Source: Saccoglossus kowalevskii
Taxonomy: Eukaryota; Hemichordata; Enteropneusta; Harrimaniidae
DNA length: 23,276 nucleotides
Assembly: GCF_000003605.2 (NCBI RefSeq)
Contig: NW_003133353.1
Location: forward strand, 161,681-184,956
Direction: 5' to 3'
Each line of letters opens with the position of its first letter. Position 1 is the stretch's first letter. The notes below the pieces were generated by a model. That model made no database searches. It saw nothing but the letters and a program-made list of their open reading frames with translations, and was not told the origin of the DNA. Positions 12,101 to 18,939 of the stretch are shown here, piece by piece. The position numbers and the translations under genes are program-made.

Positions 12101-15100
12101 CGAAGGCCGTTTTATTATTTATTTACACAAAAATGTTCGCCTGATACACGTTGGTAACGGAAATAATTTTAAACATACTCTGCCTTCGGGGTCCTAGTGC
12201 GTCATTCAATTCCCGGTAGCTTTGAAAGAGTTGTAGAATTCCGGTGCACGCCACCCGTGGTCGCAATCATTTCGGGGTAAGACGATCGGCAATGTTTGTG
12301 TTAAGTCCACTTTTGGGGGATATTGATTTTCCTATCATAGCACACGTTGACAGTGCCATTAATCAACTCATATCTATAAAAGGGCGCATTGGACGTCTCG
12401 CCTCATTCTACGTACGCATATACAAAGGCATATGTTCGCGTTTGACTCCAAATAGATATCGATTTATTGTAGCGTACCAGTACATTGTTACATTGATCAC
12501 TCACAGATAATGTATACCGTGTTACGCACTCTGTTCTTGTTTTCGGTGAGAATCACGATTGTTCAAGGTATGTTGTGTATTTCGCTAAACTTATTTATTA
12601 CTACGTTATATGCGACTAAAGATTCCTAAAATATCGATATTTACACACACATCAATGTGAAGTATATCGATGAAATAAGTACTGAACTGGTGCCGTGAAA
12701 AACCTCGTTTTTGATAGTTTTTAGTAGAAATGTTGCCTCGTCGTTTGCGTATTATAACATAAGTGTGCCATTGCTCGGTATTACATGCGTTGCTAATATC
12801 TCGAATAAGTCACGTGTTTAGAATTACGATTCGACGCCTTTGACAGATGCGTTTGTCAATCAATAGCCGACAAATCTGCTTACGCGTCTTAGTTATTCTC
12901 GATGAAAACACACTCTACTCTATTTAGTTTAAAAAAAACGGCATCATTCATATCGAAGTTTCATTATGTCGAGGTTTGGGCAAATATAGAATACAAATTG
13001 GTAGAGGGGTATTATTTTATTTTTTCGGGAAAATATCCCGTCTACTGACCTTTTGAAACATTTTCTATCATTTGTATGTATGGTAAGTAAAGCCCCTCAT
13101 ATCTCATATTGATTCGTAGTGTGCAACATTTATATATGTGACAATATACTACTGTTATTGTGTTCTATGAAAACTGTCCATATAAAATATATGTTTGTAC
13201 TAAACGAATTTTGTTCATTGTTGACTGCTACCCGAATACAAGGTACATTAAATATCGTCTACCTTAAGCGTCATATGTAGTACGCGTTCAAACTTCCTGT
13301 AAACACAATTCATACATGCGTTGAATACTTCGCATGTGACCTATATTGAATACAACGTAGCTCGTCAATTGTTAGTTGTGATACGGTGCTACAGAGGCAA
13401 TGTGAATATAATTTACGTTATATTTATTTTATAATACATTTTTATGAAAAAACCCACAATCTATCGTAAAATAAAATAACGTTTTGTCTGCAAACATAGC
13501 AGAAGTCGCTCGATAAAATACTGTTTTATTATCTGTACATAGTTTATCAGCATTTTCTCAAACGAATGACTACTGCAAAGTTTATATTTTATATTCTAAT
13601 GTTTGTATCAAGATGCAATATCGAAAAACAATTATTTCAACATGCTCAAATAAGTTGAACCGCATCTGACTGCAGTTGATTGTTTTTATTTTGAGAATTG
13701 TGGAGTTACACAAGATTAGATATCGGACTGGGTTTATAAACGCTTTGTGCGATATATAGCCTGATGACTTGGTGAGAGTTTATCTGTCGTCTCACCAGTC
13801 GACTGAGACAAATGAAAACAGATTTATGTGTATCGGAAGTATTCCATAGTTATGTATTTTGTAGGTCATTAGTCTAGGCAGGGAGTCGATTAAAGCATCT
13901 TAGTTTAGTCTGATTGTGACGAATGAGATATGTGGCGGGCGTCGCGTCGTCTTAGGCGAGACTGTGGTTACGTCAATGTTTCACTAAAATGACGCGAGTA
14001 ACTGAAACTTGGGCAATCTGAAGATTCAAGGTCACCGTAGATATTACAGTGTATTGCTGTAAAATACGTTAATCTGAAGTTCAATTATTGAAATAAGACA
14101 AGTGAACATGGTTAACCACTATTACAATTTACCAACGGTTTGTCATTTTTTCATTGGAATAAGTGATTCTGATTTAAAATTTAAGCATCAGAACTATTTC
14201 TATATATATATTGCATATATTTTACGTTTTACTAAAATTAGTTGATTATTCGCATAAATAAACAATGTGGTATTCTCAATGTAATGTATCAGCTTCTGTG
14301 GCGGTAAACATCACAAGTATTAGTGCGTATATTGTCAATAGTTTGAATTCAGTTTTCTTGGCAGTTCAAAGAGGGGGATATCGATACGGTACTCCACCAA
14401 TGTGTACTTTTTTGAAAACAACACCGTCTACAAACATCGATCTGTTTGGTGGCATAATCTTGAAATAACTTTGAAGTGTTTGTAGATAACTACCTGAAAC
14501 AAACTCCAACATGACCTCTTAATTCTAATTTCGTCTCACTAACTTAACACGTGCGAGGCGTAACCCACTTGACTTAAATATTCGTGGCATTCAAAACAAT
14601 TTAAATTGTATCTCTTTTTGTAACCTGGATGTGCAGTCGCTTCAAACACTCCGCATAACTTTATTTTCTTACCACAACGCGAGTAAACTGAACGCTGTGA
14701 GAACTATTGGCCACACTTGCCCTGTATGTTTCCCAAGGATGGTCGTCACATTCCACGTCAATGTATTACATTACATAGCCCGCTGAAATAGTACAACTTT
14801 AGTTACCGGCCACACACGTAAACATCGCTATTTTTAAAACGCGTTAGACCTTATTCGACTAATACAGTTACTAGATTTAACCATAGACCCTCTAACAGAG
14901 GGTCTATGATTTAACCGGCTTCAACTTACATTCAACAAATTCAATCGGCCGTTTATTTCTTATACAAGATATGTGATACGTTTTGGTCATGTAATATTTT
15001 ATTGTATGAGTTATGTGGTGAATGTGGTTCAAATAGTGTTGCCATCTACAATAAAGAAACAAAATATTAAAAAATTGAACTTGAATGAAAAGACATGTGT

Positions 15101-18100
15101 CTTCACAAGCATGATGATATTGGTAGTCACCAAAAACCTGAAAATGTATTTTTTTGAGAAACAAGTGCTCACTATAATAAAATAAAAATAAAATGGTTGT
15201 ATTTTGCGTGATGTAAATAGGTGAAAAGAACACTTTCGCAAATGTGGGAGAGTGACTGCAAAATCATCGATAACATCACAATTTCTCAACCAGTCGAGTG
15301 CTTTCATCTATGATGGGGTAACCGTTGTTCTTTTTTTATGAGAACACATGTGTAAATGGCAGATCGAGAGACAGAGTTGGAGTTGCTTGTTGTCATGGTG
15401 ACAGTTTCTATGTTGCCTCACGCGTTGCTCTAATTTATCATTAGCTGGGGTATGTTGGTCGCACATAACCGAAGATGGACGATGTGACGGTCTTGTCAGC
15501 GCCAAAATGACGAAAAAAGACTGTTGTGCGTCAGGGGCACTGAGAATGGCTTGGTCTGCGGATGACGTTTCCTTCGGCACGCTGTTTAAATGGAAAGTGG
15601 CAAAGACTGGTCCTCTAAGCTGCATCCTCTGCCAAGGTGAGTTGGCAGTTGGTAAGTAGTCGGATGATAGAGAGTTTAGTAACCATAGTAACCATGTCAG
15701 GTTTTCCATGACTCGCAGTCGTGATTTTACTTCTACTGCTTTTTATATACATTTTAGACTGTTTTGAATGTTCACAAATTGGCCGTTGTATTTTTTGTTT
15801 GCACGTAGTTTAAATCGAATACTACATAGGCACGTTAGGATTTATGAATTATATAAAATGGTGACATCAGTATTTGCATGTTTTTTAATACATCTGACAC
15901 GCATCTAACATTGGCTACATCTTTCATAGCTTCGTCGTGATTGGTTATTTATAAATGTTATATCAACATTTCATTGGTTCGTATTGATTATCGTATACAT
16001 AGTGCATCTGCCGCGCTTTGCCATGGCACCAGACCGCGACGACGATAGAATAGTGTTCTATTTAACGCGGAAGAGTCTTAATGCGCGAGAATTAAGTCCT
16101 AAGTGGCGATAACAACGGACGGTAAAACAGTAACAACTAATGGGTAGGAGATTGTTTGTAAACAACGTTACGCTATGGCTATCTGCCGCATGCACAGGTG
16201 TTGACTCCGCCGCTTTAACACTGGTCTGATATACGTGCCTGCTATGGTCATTACTTCAACGTCAAAGTAAATAACAGTTACATTTGAAAGAGAATACACT
16301 GGAGAATAATCAAGAATAACTTCAGTTTTATCAAAATCCTCTTACTTTCTAGTAATGTCAGCATGTAGCGTAGTACGTCTCCTCATTATGATACAAGTCT
16401 TCATATATTTTGGTGTGACAATGATTCTGGACTGATTGGTTCTTTTTCCCATTGCAGACAGCTGTGAGCATGCGCAATGTGGGCGAGATAGGCGATGTAA
16501 AATGAACAGAAAAAACAAACCGCGATGTGTATGTTCCCTAAAGTGTTCTCGAGACGAGCGTCGTGGGGCCATCTGTGGCACTGATAGTCGTACATACGCA
16601 AATAAGTGTGCAATGAGAAAATACCGCTGTAAGCAAAGACGCGACATCGAAGTAGCGTATCACGGAGAGTGCCAAAGTAAGTCAATCAATGTTTCCAAAA
16701 TTATGGGAGAAAAAGAAATTCAAGACTGACAAAAATATAATGTACAACGAAATAATTATCAATAACCAAAACAAAATAAAAACTTAAGGATAAGATAATT
16801 CAGCACTTAATTGTGCCTTTTTTCTGATAAGGAACATGGCTTGTCGGCTTGACTTGGCTTGACGAATAAAATACACGTAATTTGTAAGACGACAAGTGTC
16901 GGAAACAATAGTCCAACAGTGTGGTTGGTCCACATTCCACGTTAATGTAATGTTATTTATATCTTTATTACAGCGACATGCAACGGCGTTGTGTGTCCCG
17001 GAAACTTAAGTTGTATCGTTGACCAGCATAACCGACCCCACTGCGTGTCGTGTCAAACGGAATGCCCATCGCCTGCTCCGTATGACATGTTATGCGGTCT
17101 CGATGGTGTCACGTACGAGAGCTCCTGTCAATTAATGGCGGCCACGTGTTTATTGGGAAGTAGCATAGGTGTTGCATATAGTGGGCGATGTAGAGGTAGG
17201 TATTGACAACTATGCTGCATATCAACTATTACCAGGTACAGGGAATATGATCTTCCTAAAGTAAACAATTAGCGATACGTAGAGTGTCGGCGCACATACA
17301 TCCCGCTCCCATTCGCAGGATCCTCAGGCAACTCAACAGTGACACCCACACCTGCCTGATTCACAGAAGCCTAACTAGAACTCGCACTACACCCTACCAT
17401 TCAACACCCTTGACCTCACTGATCCATGCACTGATTAACTGATATGGATTGTTTTGCATTCTATTGTAGGCCCCCAATCTTGTGACAAGTTTAGTTGCAT
17501 ACAGGGTAAGAAATGTCTTGTCACGGCGGATTCGGGGATACCGCAGTGTGTTACATGTAACCAGACAGACTGCAACAAAGAGACAGACCCAGACGGAGTG
17601 GTTGATAATCGAATTTGCGGATCTGATAATCAAACCTATCAAAGTTGCTGCGAAATGAGAAAATCATCTTGCAATAAGGGCATTTCTATAGAGATCAAGC
17701 ATTTTGGACAATGTGAAAGTGAGTATAATAGCGTCCTCTACGGCACTGAAAAAGTCTGATGTTTCGTATTGTTTTTTATTCGCCGCATATATGTCGCATA
17801 CATAATTAAATAGTTTGAATTAGACCATTTTTCAATTTCACTCACGTATACGTTTTAGTAAATTGAATATACTTTATACATTCGATCCAAACTTAACGTT
17901 CCGGTTAAATTCTATGCGTGTGTTTGTCATGTTTGTTTCGAGTCCTCGATTTTTTTATTTGGCCGTGTGATCATGAACTGTCTTAACTCCTTGTATTTCA
18001 AGGTGTTATGAATATCAGAATATGCAAATGTTCTTTGCCTATCTGTAGGACAAATCAAGCGAACCAGGCGAATTAGCCTGCCATTACAGCACGTAGGCCA

Positions 18101-18939
18101 GCCAATGACTGACGAGTAGTTATGTCCTACTTCGTGGTAAGAATAACGGCCTGTAACCTCGCTTCCGCTGACAGCTTAGAGCATACAATCACACTAAATG
18201 CAACTAAGTTTTCCCCTTTCACTCTTTTTTTTAAGCATGGCCTTCTATCTTCTCAACTTCGGCAAACTTTTTAAAAGTGTGTTTAGCAAATAGTCCGTCA
18301 CAAGTTCGCCTTCGCCATGTGTGTGTGTTTTGCTCACTGTGTGATGCCATTTTTTGCTAATAATAATTCTAAAATACATCGGCGTCAGATAAGCACTATG
18401 CTATTTTGCAGCTTTGTTTTCAAAATCTACTACCATAGCATGATTTATCGTCGCGCGACTTCTGAGTGTCACCCTGTTTCGAGTATAGTCACATGGCCAA
18501 GCATGAAAAATCCAATGGTACAAGTAAGCCAACATGTGAACGAATGTGTTTGCAAGTTTGGTCCCACATTTAATGTAAATATTTTGTTTTATTTGCAGAC
18601 ACTACGCTTACTCCAACGCAAGTTTCGCCCAAACTGATGACAACTTACCATGCCCGAGTCGAGAATAGTACGCTAGTCGACTGGACAAGAGAAGAAGCAC
18701 CTCTGGAAAGCGAAAGTACCGTTTTAGGGAATGCTTTATCGAGCGAAGACATTTGGGAAGAGAGTCACCATTCAGTCAACTACTCTGACGACTATGTGAC
18801 GTCAGACGACAGTGACTCTGTGCATGAGGGCGCTATAGAATATATTGACACAATAGATGGCTTTCCTGATGGTAGGCCAATCATGACGCTTGATGACCTT
18901 GAACAGTTCATTCGGAATTCATCTTTTCGTATGCAATAG
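6101..18939 (+). CDS. fst: Follistatin gene, multi-exon (whole locus)
   Basis: Follistatin is a secreted glycoprotein that wraps around activins and some BMPs and blocks receptor binding. I see, in order, a signal peptide, a six-cysteine N-terminal domain, three ten-cysteine follistatin (FOLN plus Kazal-like) domains, and an acidic tail, each on its own exon. All five introns are phase 1 with GT-AG ends (donors GTAGGT or GTATGT, GTGAGT, GTAAGT, GTAGGT, GTGAGT). The joined frame is open throughout: 433 residues with exon 1a, 426 with exon 1c. Three-domain architecture and residue-level similarity separate it from FSTL3 (two FS domains), FSTL1/SPARC (EF-hands) and agrin. Identity is near certain for exons 2-6; which first exon is used is inferred. 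The locus is unusual for its 9.3-kb minisatellite-laden first intron. Confidence 0.95.
6302..6540. repeat. 49-bp tandem repeat, about 5 copies, in intron 1
   Basis: Copies begin GATTGTTCAC at 6302, 6351, 6400, 6449 and 6498, exactly 49 bp apart each time. The first three are nearly identical; the last two keep the period but have diverged. Each of the first three carries GGTTAATTAAGG, whose palindromic TTAATTAA core holds overlapping homeodomain-type TAAT/ATTA sites, and the fourth keeps GTTAATTAA. The array begins about 120 bp after the exon 1a donor, so it is intronic if that exon is used. Any enhancer role is inference. Confidence 0.9.
6541..8467. other. Intron 1 stretch with no recognised gene
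   Basis: About 1.9 kb of AT-rich sequence with no open frame or splice-bounded exon I can support. It contains a GC-richer patch around 6930-7020 with a tRNA-like box A (listed separately) and otherwise unremarkable sequence. Confidence 0.6.
6927..7010 (+). repeat. Possible tRNA-derived SINE fragment
   Basis: TGGCCGAGCGG at 6934-6944 exactly fits the RNA polymerase III box A consensus as found in tRNA-Leu/Ser. About 50 bp further on, GAGTCGAGCC (6996-7005) resembles a degenerate box B. The flanks do not pair as an acceptor stem, so this is not an intact tRNA. A decayed tRNA-derived SINE head is the best guess; chance in a locally GC-rich patch is possible. Confidence 0.25.
8588..8622 (+). 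promoter_or_regulatory. Candidate core promoter 1b (TATA plus initiator)
   Basis: TATAAAG at 8588-8594 is followed by TCAGTG with its A at 8619, 31 bp from the first T, the normal TATA-to-start distance. A CCAAT box lies at 8510-8514, about 109 bp upstream of the proposed start. A signal-peptide-like reading frame follows within 15-40 nt. The arrangement closely parallels the promoter at 12375. No expression evidence is available, so this is inference from motif spacing. Confidence 0.45.
8631..8709 (+). CDS. Possible follistatin exon 1b: signal peptide (weak)
   Basis: Two in-frame ATGs (8631 and 8658) lead into a hydrophobic core, LILICSSLFLSVY, like a signal peptide. If spliced after 8709 in phase 1, the junction codon becomes GCT and gives Ser-Val-Tyr-Ala-Gly-Val-Cys-Trp, with an ideal -3/-1 site (Val, Ala). 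The weak point is the donor, GTCGTT, a poor match to consensus. An alternative phase-1 donor (GTGTGT at 8701) is better but shortens the signal. Unspliced, the frame runs to a stop at 8814-8816 with AATAAA overlapping its end, so a short independent secreted peptide is a second possibility. Support comes mainly from the TATA/initiator pair just upstream. Confidence 0.3.
8717..9192. other. Intron 1 stretch with simple C/CA tract
   Basis: No gene recognised. A run of C residues followed by a short CA-rich tract lies near 9101-9125, immediately upstream of the large minisatellite. Confidence 0.6.
9193..11966. repeat. Large minisatellite, 26/29-bp units, about 95-100 copies
   Basis: The basic unit reads GGGCATTATACAACCATAAT followed by AAATATAAC (29 bp). 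A shorter 26-bp form lacks three bases (CATTATACCAGAATAG). The left half is mostly the CATAATAAATA type interleaved with 26-bp units; the right half is mostly CAGAATAGATA. From about 10860 onward a higher-order pattern appears, marked by GATACAACGGGCAT recurring at intervals of 145 or 203 bp (five or seven 29-bp units). The array is interrupted by 50 Ns. It lies in follistatin intron 1, between candidate first exons 1b and 1c. Confidence 0.98.
10095..10144. other. Assembly gap (50 Ns) inside minisatellite
   Basis: Fifty consecutive Ns interrupt the 26/29-bp array. The 297 bp before the gap (9798-10094) reappear unchanged, as far as I can read, right after it (10145-10441). This indicates two contig ends that overlap but were not merged. 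The true array length is therefore unknown. Confidence 0.97.
11967..12374 (+). other. Upstream region of promoter 1c
   Basis: About 400 bp between the minisatellite and the TATA box at 12375. Short open frames here lack family resemblance or splice signals and I do not call them genes. CTTTGAA at 12220-12226 fits a TCF/LEF site; vertebrate follistatin is a reported Wnt target, but one such match is expected by chance. Confidence 0.4.
12375..12409 (+). promoter_or_regulatory. Core promoter 1c (TATA box plus initiator)
   Basis: TATAAAAG at 12375-12382 is a full TATA box. TCATTC at 12403-12408 fits the metazoan initiator TCAKTY with its A at 12405, exactly 30 bp from the first T. This predicts a 105-nt 5' untranslated region before the ATG at 12510, with no splice site needed. 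Spacing and position directly upstream of a signal-peptide exon make this the best-supported promoter in the window. Confidence 0.7.
12510..12567 (+). CDS. fst: Follistatin exon 1c: alternative signal peptide
   Basis: ATG with A at -3 opens 19 codons containing a short hydrophobic stretch (LRTLFLFSV) and ending CAA G before donor GTATGT, phase 1. Joined to exon 2 it yields Ile-Val-Gln-Ala-Gly-Val-Cys-Trp, the same Gln-Ala-Gly junction as exon 1a and as vertebrate follistatin, with Val and Ala at -3 and -1. It lies 2.9 kb upstream of exon 2, much closer than exon 1a. The signal is rather short and has an arginine at residue 14, so secretion efficiency may differ from form 1a. The TATA/initiator pair upstream supports use as a true first exon; the joined protein would be 426 residues. 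Confidence 0.72.
12568..15444 (+). other. Intron 1 (form 1c)
   Basis: A 2.88-kb AT-rich intron with donor GTATGT and an acceptor ending ATTAG. I see no exon in it on the + strand. It contains a perfect 12-bp hairpin at 14882-14908 and exon-like antisense frames at 14904-15307, noted separately. Confidence 0.7.
14882..14908. repeat. Perfect 12-bp hairpin, 3-nt loop
   Basis: CATAGACCCTCT and AGAGGGTCTATG are exact reverse complements separated by AAC. This is the strongest short hairpin I noticed in the window. It may be the end of a small DNA transposon or a transcribed 3' hairpin on the - strand, where it follows two short frames and an AATAAA; neither is established. Confidence 0.85.
15445..15636 (+). 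CDS. fst: Follistatin exon 2: N-terminal activin-binding domain
   Basis: The exon encodes residues 28-90 of the 433-residue form. Its six cysteines (30, 40, 53, 54, 86, 89) have spacing 10-13-1-32-3, identical to the vertebrate follistatin N-terminal domain as I recall it. This TB-like domain contacts the activin type I receptor site. Cys-Trp at the start, Gly-Arg-Cys, the Cys-Cys pair, a Trp at 63 and Leu-Phe-Lys-Trp at 73-76 all match. Trp31 and Trp63 correspond to vertebrate Trp4 and Trp36, needed for activin binding; vertebrate Phe52 aligns with Ala79 here. Acceptor ATTAG at 15440-15444 and donor GTGAGT at 15637 are phase 1 on both sides (192 nt). The open frame on the opposite strand over this region is a shadow. 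Confidence 0.95.
15637..16457 (+). other. Intron 2
   Basis: An 821-bp phase-1 intron with donor GTGAGT and acceptor TTCCCATTGCAG. Nothing else is recognised inside it. Confidence 0.92.
16458..16676 (+). CDS. fst: Follistatin exon 3: FS1 domain
   Basis: The exon encodes residues 92-163 with ten cysteines (93, 98, 104, 114, 116, 120, 130, 141, 148, 162): an EGF-like FOLN hairpin followed by a Kazal-like fold. Residues 102-113 (RRCKMNRKNKPR) almost match the basic heparin-binding segment of vertebrate FS1, and the following Cys-Val-Cys is identical. This predicts attachment to heparan sulphate at the cell surface, at least for a tail-less isoform. Gly-Thr-Asp-Ser-Arg-Thr-Tyr at 131-137 is the Kazal signature. 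The exon is 219 nt, bounded by GCAG and GTAAGT, phase 1 on both sides. Confidence 0.97.
16974..17195 (+). CDS. fst: Follistatin exon 4: FS2 domain
   Basis: The exon encodes residues 165-237 with ten cysteines (166, 171, 177, 187, 190, 194, 204, 215, 222, 236). The stretch CGLDGVTY followed by ATCLLGSSIGVAY nearly matches vertebrate FS2, the domain that occludes the type II receptor site on activin. Its Kazal reactive-loop region is not expected to inhibit proteases in this family. A sequon (Asn174-Leu-Ser) is present. The 222-nt exon has acceptor TATTACAG and donor GTAGGT, phase 1 on both sides, after a 297-bp intron. Confidence 0.97.
17470..17718 (+). CDS. fst: Follistatin exon 5: FS3 domain
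   Basis: The exon encodes residues 239-320. It carries the ten expected FS cysteines plus one extra, because residues 296-298 read Ser-Cys-Cys where vertebrates have Ser-Glu-Cys; Cys297 is therefore predicted unpaired. Gly-Lys-Lys-Cys-Leu at 250-254 and Ser-Asp-Asn-Gln-Thr-Tyr at 289-294 match vertebrate FS3, and Asn291 keeps its glycosylation sequon. The segment between the sixth and seventh cysteines (272-287) is longer than usual. FS3 can pack against the N-terminal domain of a second follistatin when two molecules clasp the ligand. The exon is 249 nt, acceptor ATTGTAG, donor GTGAGT, phase 1 on both sides. Confidence 0.96.
17719..17759 (+). CDS. fst: Read-through extension of exon 5 (possible short isoform)
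   Basis: If intron 5 is not removed, the frame continues for 13 codons (Ser-Glu-Tyr to Lys-Val) and ends at TGA 17757-17759. The product would be 333 residues and lack the acidic tail. Vertebrate FST317 arises by failure to splice this same intron. An ATTAAA at 17805-17810 could serve as a variant poly(A) signal. Use of this form is inferred. Confidence 0.4.
17719..18598 (+). other. Intron 5
   Basis: An 880-bp phase-1 intron with donor GTGAGT and a strong acceptor (TTTTATTTGCAG). It contains an open frame with no family resemblance (18317-18637) that runs across the acceptor, and an inverted repeat GTAGGACA/TGTCCTAC at 18045-18052 and 18123-18130. Confidence 0.9.
18599..18939 (+). CDS. fst: Follistatin exon 6: acidic C-terminal tail
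   Basis: The terminal exon completes the codon for Asn321 and adds 112 residues to the stop TAG at 18937-18939. About one residue in five is Asp or Glu, against six basic residues, with clusters such as SDDYVTSDDSDS. Vertebrate full-length follistatin (FST344) also ends in an acidic exon-6 tail, which is thought to shield the FS1 heparin-binding site and keep the protein in circulation; that tail is only about a quarter as long. Four sequons (NTT, NST, NYS, NSS) suggest heavy glycosylation. The acceptor is excellent and the phase matches exon 5. Beyond acidity I see no alignable similarity to vertebrate tails, which is common for this part. Confidence 0.85.

Noticed and set aside
15308-15709. 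133-codon open frame on the - strand
   Set aside because: It is the antisense shadow of follistatin exon 2, whose + strand cysteine pattern and splice sites are decisive.
16436-16457. Upstream part of the open frame leading into FS1 as coding start
   Set aside because: It begins with a non-ATG codon and reads through the polypyrimidine tract and acceptor; it is intron sequence.
16342-16685. Two open frames on the - strand of about 95-100 codons
   Set aside because: Both overlap exon 3 antisense. The + strand FS1 domain explains the sequence and no family is recognisable on the other strand.
17394-17642. 82-codon open frame on the - strand
   Set aside because: Antisense shadow of exon 5.
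18317-18637. 106-codon frame ending at the start of exon 6
   Set aside because: It crosses the strong acceptor at 18598 in a different frame from the tail and resembles no family; intronic noise.
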